This document shows positions 1-9,185 of a stretch of 64,000 bases of DNA, piece after piece (positions within the stretch are counted from its first letter, which is position 1; every line of letters begins with the position of its first letter). The stretch lies in NCBI RefSeq assembly GCF_017309955.1, contig NZ_CP021248.1, positions 62,001-126,000 of the forward strand, written 5' to 3'. The notes under the pieces were generated by a model. It did no database searches, was not told the DNA's origin, and was given only the letters and a program-made list of their open reading frames with translations. The translations under genes were made by a program, and so were the position numbers. The stretch is from Novosphingobium sp. KA1 (GTDB taxonomy: Bacteria; Pseudomonadota; Alphaproteobacteria; Sphingomonadales; Sphingomonadaceae).

Positions 1-97
1 CGGAGCGGCGGCGCACCACTTCGCCCGCCACGCTGCCCGCAACAAGGGCGGCGGCGAGTGCGGCGACAAGCCAGTAGAGACCATGGCGGCGATTCAC
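1..97 (-). CDS. N-terminus of a membrane protein, probably a sensor kinase (partial)
   Basis: Only the first 32 or so codons lie in the window and the gene runs off the left edge. From a GTG at 97 the reading frame gives a short basic start (NRRHG) and then one strongly hydrophobic stretch rich in Ala, Leu and Val, ending in positively charged residues (EVVRRRS). This is a typical first transmembrane helix of an inner-membrane sensor. It is divergent from the DctA gene, and dicarboxylate carriers are often paired with a DctB- or DctS-type sensor kinase, so that role is inferred from context. No catalytic domain is visible. An ATG at 84 opens a different frame that is not hydrophobic and was not chosen. 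Confidence 0.45.
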   Translation of the reverse strand, partial: MNRRHGLYWLVAALAAALVAGSVAGEVVRRRS

Positions 98-122
98 CCC
101 CTGGACGGTAGCCGCAGTGGCG

Positions 123-148
123 GCGATGTGCAAATTGTTGCACATCGC
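123..148. promoter_or_regulatory. Perfect 11-bp inverted repeat upstream of dctA
   Basis: GCGATGTGCAA is followed by a 4-nt spacer (ATTG) and its exact reverse complement. The site lies between the divergent sensor-like gene and dctA, about 180 bp upstream of the dctA start. Its core (TGTGCAA/TTGCACA) resembles activator sites described upstream of rhizobial dctA. I could not find a sigma-54 -24/-12 element with the required spacing, so the cognate regulator may not be an NtrC-type DctD. Confidence 0.55.
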
Positions 149-331
149 TGCAGTGCAATGTGCCGATTTCCGCCCATCGCCATCGCCGGCTGCACCGCGA
201 AGTGCCCGGAATCCGGCGGTTTAAATGGATTGCAAAAATGTCTTTGGCCGCAGCGTGGAATCGAACAGCCTTGGCCCAGCCCGCGATAAGCATAAGTCTT
301 GCGCGTGCAGAGAGAGGAAGAAAGGCCTGCC

Positions 332-1669
332 ATGCACACCCCATTGCCCGATACGCACGAGTCCGCCGCGCCCCGCCGCTGGTATGCTCATCTCTACGTG
401 CAGGTGCTCATCGCCATCGCGGCGGGTGTCACCATCGGCCACTTCGCGCCCGCCACGGGCGAGGCGCTGAAGCCGCTGGGGGATGCGTTCATCAAGCTGG
501 TCAAGATGGTGATCGCCCCGGTCATCTTCCTGACCATCGTCACCGGCATCGCCTCGATGCGCGATCTGCGCGCGGTCGGCCGGGTGGCAGGCAAGGCATT
601 TGCCTATTTCTTCTTTTTCTCGACCCTGGCGCTGATCGTCGGGCTGATCGTGGCGAACGTGGTTCGCCCCGGTCACGGCCTGAACATCGATCCTGCCACG
701 CTCGATGCCTCGAAGGTCGCACTCTTCTCCGAGAAGGCACACGAAACGACGATCACCGGGTTCCTGACGGGCATGATCCCGGACACGTTCCTTTCGTCCA
801 TGACCGAGGGCAATATCCTTCAGGTCCTGGTGATCGCCATCCTCTTCGGCGTTTCGCTGGCCATGCTGGGGGACCGCGGCGCGCCCGCGCTCTCGCTGCT
901 GGAAACCGTCTCGATGGTGTTCTTCAAGCTGGTGTCGATCGTCATGAAGGCGGCGCCGGTCGGTGCCTTCGGCGCGATGGCCTTCACCATCGGCAAGTAC
1001 GGGGTGGGCAGCCTTGCCAACCTCGCCGGGCTGGTGGCGACCTTCTACGTCACGTCCGCGCTGTTCGTGGTGGTGGTGCTGGGCGTGGTGGCGCGGCTCG
1101 CCGGGTTCTCGATCTTTGCACTGATTTCCTATCTCAAGGCCGAATTGCTGCTGGTGCTGGGCACCTCGTCCTCGGAAAGCGCGCTGCCCTCGCTGATGGA
1201 GAAGATGGAGCGCGCGGGCTGCCCCAAGAGCATCGTCGGCCTGGTCGTGCCGACCGGCTACAGCTTCAATCTTGACGGCACCAACATCTACATGACGCTG
1301 GCGGCGCTGTTCATCGCCCAGGCCTGCAAAGTGGAACTGACGCTGGGCCAGCAGGTGCTGCTGCTGGGCGTTGCGATGCTCTCGTCCAAGGGCGCGGCGG
1401 GCGTGACCGGCGCCGGTTTCATCACGCTGGCGGCCACGCTCTCCATCGTGCCCGCGGTGCCGGTGGCGGGCATGGCGCTGATCCTGGGGGTCGACCGGTT
1501 CATGTCGGAGTGCCGCAGCCTGACGAACTTCATCGGCAATGCGGTGGCAACCGTGGTGGTCTCGCGCTGGGAAGGCAAGCTCGATACCGCGCGCTTCAGG
1601 GCCGTGCTTGCCCAGCGCGACCCCGCTGCCGCCGAGCCCGTCGCCGCCGATAACCGCGCCCTCATCTGA
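332..1669 (+). CDS. dctA: C4-dicarboxylate:cation symporter DctA
   Basis: This 445-residue inner-membrane protein belongs to the DAACS family, which imports succinate, fumarate and malate with cations. It has the expected length and multiple hydrophobic segments. The family's serine-rich re-entrant loop (TSSSESALP, about residue 279) and the substrate-binding segment [14 protein letters not shown] (about residues 309-322) are intact. The ATG at 332 was chosen because a purine-rich GAGAGGAAGAAAGG precedes it; an in-frame TTG at 299 would add 11 hydrophilic residues and has no good ribosome site. The gene is divergent from a probable sensor gene, with a perfect palindrome between them. A porin-like gene follows, which may supply the outer-membrane step. 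Confidence 0.93.
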   Translation: MHTPLPDTHESAAPRRWYAHLYVQVLIAIAAGVTIGHFAPATGEALKPLGDAFIKLVKMVIAPVIFLTIVTGIASMRDLRAVGRVAGKAFAYFFFFSTLALIVGLIVANVVRPGHGLNIDPATLDASKVALFSEKAHETTITGFLTGMIPDTFLSSMTEGNILQVLVIAILFGVSLAMLGDRGAPALSLLETVSMVFFKLVSIVMKAAPVGAFGAMAFTIGKYGVGSLANLAGLVATFYVTSALFVVVVLGVVARLAGFSIFALISYLKAELLLVLGTSSSESALPSLMEKMERAGCPKSIVGLVVPTGYSFNLDGTNIYMTLAALFIAQACKVELTLGQQVLLLGVAMLSSKGAAGVTGAGFITLAATLSIVPAVPVAGMALILGVDRFMSECRSLTNFIGNAVATVVVSRWEGKLDTARFRAVLAQRDPAAAEPVAADNRALI

Positions 1670-1670
1670 C

Positions 1671-1708
1671 CGCTTGCACGCGCCGCTCGCGGGAGAGCAA
1701 GCGGCGCG
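1671..1708 (+). terminator. Possible hairpin after dctA
   Basis: CGCGCCGCT at 1679-1687 pairs with AGCGGCGCG at 1700-1708, and CGCTTGC/GCAAGCG at 1671-1677 and 1697-1703 gives an alternative fold. There is no clear U-run, so it may be only an attenuating hairpin. Confidence 0.3.
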
Positions 1709-1793
1709 CCCGACCTGAAGCCGGCGCCGAGGCCGGCCTGATTTCCGCCTGAACCAAGACGGGGCAAAAGCCCCGCACAGGATCCCCCCGAAC

Positions 1794-3239
1794 ATGACCA
1801 TTCTGTCTGCGCGGCTGCTTGCCGCAACCCTTTGCTGCGCCTCCGTCACGGCGCATGCCGAAGAGGCGAAAGCCCCCGCCTACCCGGTTTCCGCCAACGG
1901 CGACGGCGCCGTGACCAACGGCTACAGCATCTCGCGCTGGGCCGAGGACTGGCGGGTCATGGCCAGCAAGGCGAGGCGCGACGATCCGCTCGACCGTCTC
2001 AAGTTCCTGCCGCTGACCGGCGATGACAGCGTCTACCTGACGCTCTCGGGCGAACTGCGCCTGCGGATGAACCAGACCACCAATCCCAACTTGCGCGAGG
2101 GTGAGGCGCAGCGCCAGGACATTTCCCGCGTGGTTGCCGGCGCCGACCTGCACGTGGGCCCGCACGTGCGCTTCTACGGCGAACTGGCGCGTGGCGGCCT
2201 CGGCGGCGAGAACCTCGGCAAGCCTTCCAGCAACTTTCGCAACGGTCTTGCCGCGCAGCAGTATTTTGCGCAAGTCAGCGAAGAGGTCGGCGGGCTGGAG
2301 CTCGGCCTGCGTTATGGCCGCCAGGAGTTCGTGGACGGCCCCAACCTGCTGACCTCGCAGCGCGACAACAACACCATGCATTACACCCTGAACGGCGTGC
2401 GTGCCTGGGTGCGCGGCAAGGCCGTGCGCGCGGACGTGTTCGACTTGCGCCCCACGGCCTATGGCGAGGATGGCCTGCGCGATGACAAGAGCGATCCCGA
2501 GCGCCGGTTTTCCGGGGTGACGCTGGGCTTCGCGGTGCCGCCGACGTTTCTGGGCGGCTCGAAGCTGTTCGTCGATCCTTTCCTCTGGCGGCGGCAAAAC
2601 GGGGTGGGCGCCTGGGGCGGGCGGGTCGGCCCGGCGACCCGCTATTACGGCGGTGTCCACGTCTACGGCGATGCCGGGCCGGTCAATCTCGACTGGACCG
2701 TCAACCACCAGTGGGGCGAATTCATGGAGCAGCGGATCGATGCCTGGCAGGTGCTGCTGGCCCAGTCGCTGCGGCTGGGGGCCGGCAAGGCGGCGCCGCG
2801 CATCGGCGTGAGCGCCGACTACGCCAGCGGCGGCGGCGGTTACGGCGATGGCAAGCTGCGGGATGCCTACTCGCCGTTCGGCAACAACGTCTACTTCAGC
2901 TACCAGCTCTATCTGACGCCCACGAACTTGCGCTCGCTGGCGCCCACGTTCAGCTTCGCGCCGCTGAAGTCGGTGAAAGTCAGCGCGGAGTACCGCTTCG
3001 CCTGGCGCGACAGCGTGACCGACGCGGTCTACCGCGCCAACGGCCAGGCCTTTGCCGGTACCCAGAACGGGCGCGCCCGCAAGATCGCCGAACTGGCGCG
3101 CCTGCAGGCGGTCTGGACGATCTCGCCGCGCGTGACCTTTACCGGCCGCTACGAGCACCTCCAGGCCGGTCCCGCACTGACTTCGGCAGGCTACCGCAGT
3201 TCCGATTTCCTCGCGGGCTGGCTCAGCTTGCGCTTCTAG
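1794..3239 (+). CDS. Alginate-export-family outer-membrane porin
   Basis: This 481-residue protein has a cleavable signal peptide (TILSARLLAATLCCASVTAHA) and many alternating amphipathic beta-strand segments, and it ends in LSLRF with the terminal aromatic residue typical of outer-membrane beta barrels. The YSISRWAEDWR start and the SGELRLRMNQ strand after the plug are typical of the alginate-export (AlgE-like) family, which in sphingomonads serves as a general or solute-specific channel. It lies just downstream of dctA, so a role in dicarboxylate or related organic-acid uptake is plausible but inferred. A paralogue with the same architecture lies at 28696-30141 beside the benzoate genes. Confidence 0.8.
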   Translation: MTILSARLLAATLCCASVTAHAEEAKAPAYPVSANGDGAVTNGYSISRWAEDWRVMASKARRDDPLDRLKFLPLTGDDSVYLTLSGELRLRMNQTTNPNLREGEAQRQDISRVVAGADLHVGPHVRFYGELARGGLGGENLGKPSSNFRNGLAAQQYFAQVSEEVGGLELGLRYGRQEFVDGPNLLTSQRDNNTMHYTLNGVRAWVRGKAVRADVFDLRPTAYGEDGLRDDKSDPERRFSGVTLGFAVPPTFLGGSKLFVDPFLWRRQNGVGAWGGRVGPATRYYGGVHVYGDAGPVNLDWTVNHQWGEFMEQRIDAWQVLLAQSLRLGAGKAAPRIGVSADYASGGGGYGDGKLRDAYSPFGNNVYFSYQLYLTPTNLRSLAPTFSFAPLKSVKVSAEYRFAWRDSVTDAVYRANGQAFAGTQNGRARKIAELARLQAVWTISPRVTFTGRYEHLQAGPALTSAGYRSSDFLAGWLSLRF

Positions 3240-3342
3240 TGCCTGCGATTCTGATGCCTTCGAGGATCCGGTGCAGGGCCGGAGAGATGATCGGCGCGGC
3301 GCCCTTATCGGTATGGAAACCAATTGGGCATAATGCGGCAGG

Positions 3343-5070
3343 ATGTCCTTCCTCGGTTTTCGTGAAACGTTCCTGGCCGCGTTCCTGCTCGTCGCGATAC
3401 TGGCCTATTTCAGCATCGGCGCCGCCGATGGCGGGGCAGGCGGGGCAGGCGGGGAAGTGCGCAGTTCCTGTTGGGCTTCGGGCGATCTCATGGAAGACCT
3501 CGCGCGGGTGGCCCGCAGTGCGCCGCGCTGGACCTGCGCGGCGGCGCCGCCTTCGCTCGATGCCGAGCGGGTGATGCTGCGCTTCGATGTCGCCGGTGCG
3601 CGTCCGCTGCCGCGTTATTTCCTCTCCCGGCGCAGCGCTTTGGAGGGCGTGCATCTGCTGGCCGTCGACCGCGGCGGCCACGTCCGGCGCCATGACGTGG
3701 CGGCGGCGGGGCTCGCCAGCTCCATGGCCGGCGGCTACTTCAAGGCGCCGCTGCCCGAGGTCACGCCGGAAACCCGCTGGGTGATCGCGGCGCTCGACCG
3801 GCCAAGCCACCGCATGCTCCTGGAGCGCGCCTATCTTGCGCCCGCCGATGCCGGGGACGGCATCGCCGGCATGCGGTTCCTGCTCATCCTCGCCGGACTG
3901 GGCGGCATGCTGACGATGCCGCTATTGTTCAACGCGGCGTTTTACCGGGCCCTGCGCGAGCCGTTCGTGCTGTGGCATTCGGCGCTGGCCCTGTCCCTGC
4001 TGATGACGATCTTTGTCTCTTCGGGACTGTCGGTGCTGTTCTTCGATCCCCCGGCGATGACGCTGAGCTGGATGACGGCGGTGGTCTTCGGGATGACGAT
4101 CGCGTCGGGCATCATGTTCACCCACAGCTTCATCGAGCCCGGCGCGATGAGTGCGCGGCTCAGGCGCCTGCTGCCTTTCTGCGCGGCCTGGGCGATGCTG
4201 CTGGGCCTGTTCCACGCGGCGTTTCCGCTGGTTGCCCGCCCCTGGCAGGCGAGCCTCTACACCGCGGGCTTCGCCCCGGTGCTGATCGTTTTTGTGGCGG
4301 CGATGGCGAATGCCCTGAACAAGGGCAGCCGGGCCGCGAAGTTCCAGGTGATCGGTTACCTGCCGATGGTGCTGGTGGCGCTGATCCGGCTGGTGACGGG
4401 GGTCATGCCGTGGTCGCACAGCAGCGATGCGATGATCTTGTTCTACCTCGGCTGCGTCAGCGAGGTGCTGTTCACGACGCTGGGCATGGCCGATCGCCTC
4501 GTGACGATGAAGCGCGAGCGCGACCGCGCCTGTGTCGAGATCGACATGCTGGAGCGCCTGTCGGAGACCGACGCGCTGACCGGATTGCTGAACCGGCGCG
4601 CGATCGAGCGCCAGTTCGAGCAGCTTCGCGCCGATGGCTTCACGACGCTCGCGGTGGTCGATCTCGACGATTTCAAGACGATCAACGACGAGAACGGGCA
4701 CGCGGTCGGCGATGCGGTGCTGAAGGCGGTGGCGATCGCCTTGCAGGCGGGGCCGGACGTGCGCGCCTTCCGGTTCGGCGGCGAGGAGTTCGTGCTGCTG
4801 CTGCGCGGGCACGACGCCGACATGCGCGCCGAACTGCGGCGCACGGCGATCCCGGCGGCGGTTGCCCGGGGCGTGCCCGAGCTGGGCCGGGCCGTCACGG
4901 CCAGCATGGGCGTGACCAGCCTCTCGCGCGAGGAAGGCTTCACCATACCCTATGAACGGGCCGACCAGTTGCTCTACGCCGCCAAGAATGCGGGCAAGGA
5001 CCGCATGCGCACCACCCTTGCCATGGCGCCGAAGCGCAGCGCGTTCAAACGGGCGACGATTGCCGCCTGA
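3343..5070 (+). CDS. Membrane diguanylate cyclase (7TM plus GGDEF)
   Basis: This 575-residue protein begins with a signal-anchor helix, followed by a periplasmic domain of about 140 residues and then seven hydrophobic segments (about 173-380), as in 7TMR-DISM sensors. A C-terminal GGDEF domain carries an intact active-site motif GGEEF near residue 479. The domain makes c-di-GMP from two GTP. The product-binding RxxD I-site expected just before GGEEF is absent, so feedback inhibition is probably lost. A 9-bp tandem repeat (GGCGGGGCA, 3430-3456) encodes a flexible Gly/Ala stretch just after the first helix. The start ATG is the first in frame; the ribosome site (GGCAGG) is weak. The signal sensed is unknown. 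Confidence 0.85.
   Translation: MSFLGFRETFLAAFLLVAILAYFSIGAADGGAGGAGGEVRSSCWASGDLMEDLARVARSAPRWTCAAAPPSLDAERVMLRFDVAGARPLPRYFLSRRSALEGVHLLAVDRGGHVRRHDVAAAGLASSMAGGYFKAPLPEVTPETRWVIAALDRPSHRMLLERAYLAPADAGDGIAGMRFLLILAGLGGMLTMPLLFNAAFYRALREPFVLWHSALALSLLMTIFVSSGLSVLFFDPPAMTLSWMTAVVFGMTIASGIMFTHSFIEPGAMSARLRRLLPFCAAWAMLLGLFHAAFPLVARPWQASLYTAGFAPVLIVFVAAMANALNKGSRAAKFQVIGYLPMVLVALIRLVTGVMPWSHSSDAMILFYLGCVSEVLFTTLGMADRLVTMKRERDRACVEIDMLERLSETDALTGLLNRRAIERQFEQLRADGFTTLAVVDLDDFKTINDENGHAVGDAVLKAVAIALQAGPDVRAFRFGGEEFVLLLRGHDADMRAELRRTAIPAAVARGVPELGRAVTASMGVTSLSREEGFTIPYERADQLLYAAKNAGKDRMRTTLAMAPKRSAFKRATIAA
3430..3456. repeat. 9-bp tandem repeat inside the diguanylate cyclase gene
   Basis: Three copies of GGCGGGGCA, the last one variant, run in frame and encode a Gly-Gly-Ala repeat. 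Copy-number change would keep the frame and alter only linker length. Confidence 0.7.
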
Positions 5071-5109
5071 ACGGCCGCCGGCGCTTCGCCATGGGTGGGA
5101 GCGGGGCGG

Positions 5110-5670
5110 TCAGGTGCGTGTCCGCGCGCGTTGCCAGGCCCGGTAGCCGATCACCGCGAGCCCGATCATCGCCGCATAGAGGCCCGCCGTCAGCCACAGG
5201 CCCTTGAACACGAACATGCCGACGTAGAGCACGTCCACCGCGATCCACAGCAGCCAGCTGGCGGCATGGCGGCGGGCGGTCCAGTACTGGGCGACAAGGC
5301 TGAAGCTGCTCAGCATCGCGTCCATCCACGGCAAGGCCGCGTCGGTGTAGCGGCTGGTGATGCAGCCGATGGCGAGGCCGCCGAGGGCGCCTAGGGCCAG
5401 CCCCGCCGCCGCCCGCGACAGCGCGAGCGGCCTGACCACCACTTCGCCGCTATCCTGCTTGCCCCGTGCCCAGACGAACCAGCCGTAGAGGATGGCGAGG
5501 CCGAACAGCGCCTGCAGCACCATGTCGGCATAGAGCCGCACGTCGAGGAACAGCTTGAAGTAGAGCGCGCAGGCCAGGAGGCTCACCGGCCAGCACAGCA
5601 GCCAGCGCCGCGCGGTCATCCAGATGCCGAGAAAGCTGACGATGACGGCGATGATCTCGAGAGCCGACAT
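5110..5670 (-). CDS. pnuT: PnuC-family vitamin transporter, probably thiamine (PnuT type)
   Basis: This 186-residue integral membrane protein has the PnuC fold: hydrophobic segments throughout and the signature WLLWIAVDVLYVGMF near the C-terminus. PnuC proteins take up nicotinamide riboside, but members under TPP riboswitches are thiamine transporters (PnuT). It is the third gene of an operon headed by a TPP riboswitch, so thiamine is the likely substrate. Its start codon overlaps the upstream kinase stop by one base, indicating translational coupling. PnuC-type transporters are facilitators that rely on intracellular phosphorylation to trap the vitamin, which fits the adjacent kinase-like gene. 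The reading as thiamine rather than nicotinamide riboside rests on the riboswitch. Confidence 0.85.
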   Translation of the reverse strand: MSALEIIAVIVSFLGIWMTARRWLLCWPVSLLACALYFKLFLDVRLYADMVLQALFGLAILYGWFVWARGKQDSGEVVVRPLALSRAAAGLALGALGGLAIGCITSRYTDAALPWMDAMLSSFSLVAQYWTARRHAASWLLWIAVDVLYVGMFVFKGLWLTAGLYAAMIGLAVIGYRAWQRARTRT

Positions 5671-6827
5671 CAGGCGAGGTTCCCCTGCTCAAGTGCGCCG
5701 AGGAAGGCCTGTCCGGCGACAGAGAGGAACCAGTCGGCATGATCGATCAGGTAGCCTTGCCAGGCAAGATCGGCCTGCGCGGGATCGCCGAGGATGCCCG
5801 CAAAATAGTCCACTTCGGAAAGCGCGAATTCGATGTGCACCAGCGGCAGCAGGCGCAGGAGAGTGACGAGCTGGCCCTGGCTGAGCGGCAGCACCGCACG
5901 ATAACCCGACAGCAGCGCCAGCGCGGCGCGCGCATCGGCGGGACTGTCGCGGCCTTCGGCAATGTCGAGCCAGGGGATGGCGGTACGCTCGATCGCGGTG
6001 GCAAGGTCGTGCAGCGCACAGGTTTGCGTGGCCAGTCCGAAATCGAACACCGTGCTCACCGTGCCCTGCTGTGACCACAGCAGGTTGGAGGGATGCCAGT
6101 CGTTGTGTGTCCACAGCAGCGGCTCGTGTTCGAGCCGGTCGGCAAGGCCGCTGCCCAGCGCCGCGAACAGCCGCGCCAGTTCGGCCTGCCACGGCTTGCC
6201 AGCCAGATAGGCGCCCAGCGCCGGACGGGCGCGGACATAGGCCTCGGCCGCCAGCAGCGGATCGCGGGCGGGCAGGATGGTGAAGCTGGCGACCAGCGGG
6301 TGCCCGCCGCGCTCGGGGGCCGCGAAGCCGCGTGCCGCCAGGTGCAGCCTTGCCAGCGCGGCGCCGGCCTCGCGGGCATGACCGGCGCAGAGGAACGGGG
6401 TCCACGACTGCCGGTCGCGGTAGAGGTCCTCCCCTTCCGAGCGCCGGTGCAGTTCGTAGCTCCATTCGCCCCGCGTCACCGCGCCGGAGCCGTCCCGCGC
6501 CGGCAAGACGTCCGGCACGCCGAGGCCCGCACCGCGCAGGTGCGCCATGAAGGCATGTTCTTCCGCGAGGGCTTGCCGCGTGCGCAGCCGCCGGTGATGG
6601 CGCTTCAGGAAAAATTCGCCGCGGTCGGTTTGCGCCAGCACCGCAGCCGAGAACGGGCGCGGCGAATGCCAGCGCAGTGCGGCGAAGGTCCCCGCATCCG
6701 GGAAAGCATCGAGGATCGCGGCGGCCTCCCCGGCCGTGATCGCAGGCCAGGTCGGCGCCTCCCAGGCCGTGCCCATCCCGTGCACCCGATGAGGGCCATC
6801 GGCCGGACGAGGCGCCGCGCTGCTCAT
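5670..6827 (-). CDS. APH/choline-kinase-fold phosphotransferase, candidate thiamine kinase
   Basis: This 385-residue cytoplasmic kinase-like protein has the aminoglycoside-phosphotransferase signature: catalytic loop HNDWHPSN at 241-248, metal-binding DFG at 262-264, and a probable ATP-binding lysine in FFLKRHH near residue 75. It lies two bases after the TonB receptor gene and overlaps pnuT by one base, all behind one TPP riboswitch. The family also contains bacterial thiamine kinase (ThiK/YcfN), so phosphorylation of imported thiamine to trap it is the best inference. Sequence alone does not prove the substrate. The operon shows no thiamine pyrophosphokinase (TPK-fold) gene, so this enzyme may take that place or supply thiamine monophosphate to ThiL. 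Confidence 0.7.
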   Translation of the reverse strand: MSSAAPRPADGPHRVHGMGTAWEAPTWPAITAGEAAAILDAFPDAGTFAALRWHSPRPFSAAVLAQTDRGEFFLKRHHRRLRTRQALAEEHAFMAHLRGAGLGVPDVLPARDGSGAVTRGEWSYELHRRSEGEDLYRDRQSWTPFLCAGHAREAGAALARLHLAARGFAAPERGGHPLVASFTILPARDPLLAAEAYVRARPALGAYLAGKPWQAELARLFAALGSGLADRLEHEPLLWTHNDWHPSNLLWSQQGTVSTVFDFGLATQTCALHDLATAIERTAIPWLDIAEGRDSPADARAALALLSGYRAVLPLSQGQLVTLLRLLPLVHIEFALSEVDYFAGILGDPAQADLAWQGYLIDHADWFLSVAGQAFLGALEQGNLA

Positions 6828-6829
6828 GG

Positions 6830-9139
6830 TCAGAAGGCGCGCGAGAGCGTCGCCACGAAGGCGCGGCCGCTGCCGACGTAGTAGGTCGGCGCCGAGCCGG
6901 AGATCAGCGTGCCGCCGCGCGCCGTCGTATCCAGCGCATTGGCGGTGATCGCCTGCACGCCGGACAGCACGTGCGGGTTGGTCACGTTGATCGCGTTGAG
7001 CCGAAGGTCCATGCGCTGCGCATCGATGAGGCCGGCGAGATGCACGCCGATCGAAAGGTCGAGCGTGGCGTAGCCCTTGATGCTCTCGTCGTTCATGAAG
7101 GTGGCGTACTGGCGGCCGACGTACTTGAGCGCGGTGCTGCCGAACAGGCGGCCATCGTCATACGTCGTGCCCATGGCGAACTGGAACTGCGGGCTGGAGA
7201 CGGCACGCTTGCCCCTGGTCGGCAGATAGTCGCCGCCCACGGCAAGATCGTCGTCCTGGCGGGTGTGCAGGTATTCGCCCGAGAGGTAGACGCTGACGCC
7301 CCTGGCCGGGCGATAGTCGATCTCGCCGTCGAGGCCGTAGGAGGTCTGGTTGCCGCCGTTGATCGTCGAATTGACCAGCGCGCCGCCGCTGTTCACCACG
7401 GTTGCCACCTGCCGGTTGCGGAAGTGGTAGTTGAAGGCGGTCAGCGAGAACGACAGGCTGGGGCCGATGTAGCGATAGCCCAGTTCCTCGGAGACCGAAT
7501 ATTCGTTCTTGAGGCCGCTCGTGCCCTGGCTGACCAGCTCGCCCGCGTAGTAGCTGTTGTAGAGCGCGAACTCGTTGGGCGTGCGGAAATTGGTGGTGAC
7601 GTTGGCGAAGAGCTGCTGCCGCTCGTCCAGCGTGTAGTGCACGGCGGCGCGGGGCAGCGCGGCGAAACTGTCGCGGCGGACCTTGTCCTGCGGGCCGGGC
7701 AGGTAGTTGCGGCCATTGCGCAGCACGTCGACCCCCTTGAAGCCCAGCTCGACGCCGAGGCGCGGGGTCACGGCGATGCTGTCGGCGACAAAGAAGCCCT
7801 TGGTGACGGTCTCGGTGCGGGCATTCTCATAGGCCAGCAGGCGGCCGTCGGCGGTGCGGATCGCCTTGCTCTGGTAGCCCCACTGGTCGAGCGGATGGCC
7901 GCTGGCGTCGATCGAGGTGTAGGACTGGGTCACACGGTCGGTGCCGTAGTCGAACCAGAGCCCGGCGGTGAGCGTGTGGGCGCCGGCGGTGAGGGTCAGC
8001 TTGCTGACGTCGCCGACGCGCCGCTGCTTGCCGGTCCAGTTGCCGAGCACCGTCGCCGTCCCGTCCACCGCGCCGGGCAGCGTGATCGGCTGGGTCAGTT
8101 CCTCGGTGCCGAGGTAGTTGCCGGTGGTCGTCAACTGGGTGCCGTAAGGGGCGTTGCCGTGGCCGAACTGGAGGTAGGCGGTGGTGTCGAAGGCCAGCCG
8201 GTCGCCGAGGTTCAGGTGGATCGGCGCGGAGACGTAGAAGTTGCGGAACGGCGCGCGGTAGAGGCGCCAGTAGGTGGTGCTGCCCTCGCTGTACTGCTTG
8301 TCGTAGTTGTAGGCGCGGCCATAGGCTTTCCAGTCGGCCAGCGAGGGGCTGGCATACGTCGAGGTCTTGGCGTCGTTGTACGAGAAGGCGATGGCGGCGC
8401 GGTTGCCCTCGCCCCATTCGCGCAGGAGCTTGGCGTCGACGTGCTGGCGCTTGTCGAAACCGGCGCCGCGCCAGTTGTCCGCGCGGTTGTTCGAATAGGA
8501 GATGAAGGCCTTGATCCCGCTGGCGCCGAGCGTGCCGGTGTCGAAGCGCACGAAAGCGCGGCGCGCATCGTAGGAGCCGAGCGAGAGGTTGACGAGCCCG
8601 CCCGTCTCCGCCTTGGGATCGTCGAGCGTCAGCGACAGCAGGCCGCCTGCGGCCGCCACTACCGGGGCGTCGATCGAGGCGGCGCCTTGTGCCAGCGCGA
8701 TCTGCCGCACGTTCTCGGCATCGGCGAACTGCGAGGGATAGGCGTAGAAATAGCCGATGTCGTTCTGCGGCGCGCCTTCCATCAGCACGCCGATCTGGTC
8801 CTGGCCAAGCCCGCGCATGGTCAGGCTGGAACTGGTCGAAAGCCCGTAGGGGTCGCTCGACGAGACATTGGCGCCGGGCAGCAGGTTGACCAGCTGGAAG
8901 GCGTTGAGCGTCGGCGCCTGCTTGACGATGAAGTCGGACGAGATCGCGCTGATCGCCTTGGGGGCGGTCTGGTCGGGCAGCAGGCCTTCGGGATCGGGGT
9001 GGCCGATGACCCGGATGTCTGCCTTGCTGTCGGCGCCGTCGGCGGAACCGGCCTCGTCGGCCAGTGCCGGAACGGCCGCGAGCAGGGCAGGGAGCCCGAG
9101 GGCCAGGCGGGAAATCGTACGGAAATTGCCGGTCTTCAC
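6830..9139 (-). CDS. TonB-dependent outer-membrane receptor, probable thiamine uptake
   Basis: This 769-residue protein has a signal peptide (LALGLPALLAAVPALA), an N-terminal plug domain containing the TMRGLGQDQIGVLMEG segment, and a 22-strand-type barrel ending in FVATLSRAF. It starts at GTG 9139, ten bases after a GGAG ribosome site. A TPP riboswitch occupies the leader, and the next genes encode an APH-type kinase and a PnuC-type transporter. This matches known TPP-regulated TonB receptors for thiamine or its phosphates. The gene is therefore expected to be repressed when TPP is plentiful. Confidence 0.88.
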   Translation of the reverse strand: MKTGNFRTISRLALGLPALLAAVPALADEAGSADGADSKADIRVIGHPDPEGLLPDQTAPKAISAISSDFIVKQAPTLNAFQLVNLLPGANVSSSDPYGLSTSSSLTMRGLGQDQIGVLMEGAPQNDIGYFYAYPSQFADAENVRQIALAQGAASIDAPVVAAAGGLLSLTLDDPKAETGGLVNLSLGSYDARRAFVRFDTGTLGASGIKAFISYSNNRADNWRGAGFDKRQHVDAKLLREWGEGNRAAIAFSYNDAKTSTYASPSLADWKAYGRAYNYDKQYSEGSTTYWRLYRAPFRNFYVSAPIHLNLGDRLAFDTTAYLQFGHGNAPYGTQLTTTGNYLGTEELTQPITLPGAVDGTATVLGNWTGKQRRVGDVSKLTLTAGAHTLTAGLWFDYGTDRVTQSYTSIDASGHPLDQWGYQSKAIRTADGRLLAYENARTETVTKGFFVADSIAVTPRLGVELGFKGVDVLRNGRNYLPGPQDKVRRDSFAALPRAAVHYTLDERQQLFANVTTNFRTPNEFALYNSYYAGELVSQGTSGLKNEYSVSEELGYRYIGPSLSFSLTAFNYHFRNRQVATVVNSGGALVNSTINGGNQTSYGLDGEIDYRPARGVSVYLSGEYLHTRQDDDLAVGGDYLPTRGKRAVSSPQFQFAMGTTYDDGRLFGSTALKYVGRQYATFMNDESIKGYATLDLSIGVHLAGLIDAQRMDLRLNAINVTNPHVLSGVQAITANALDTTARGGTLISGSAPTYYVGSGRAFVATLSRAF

Positions 9140-9185
9140 TTCGTGTCCACTCCAATCGGAGGGACAACGGATCAGCCGCCAGCCC

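Noticed and set aside
148..331. Sigma-54 promoter for dctA
   Set aside because: Several GG and GC dinucleotides occur, but none has the required ten-base spacing between the -24 GG and -12 GC.
221..1849. Minus-strand open frame of 542 codons opposite dctA
   Set aside because: It is the shadow of the intact dctA gene and has no domain signature.
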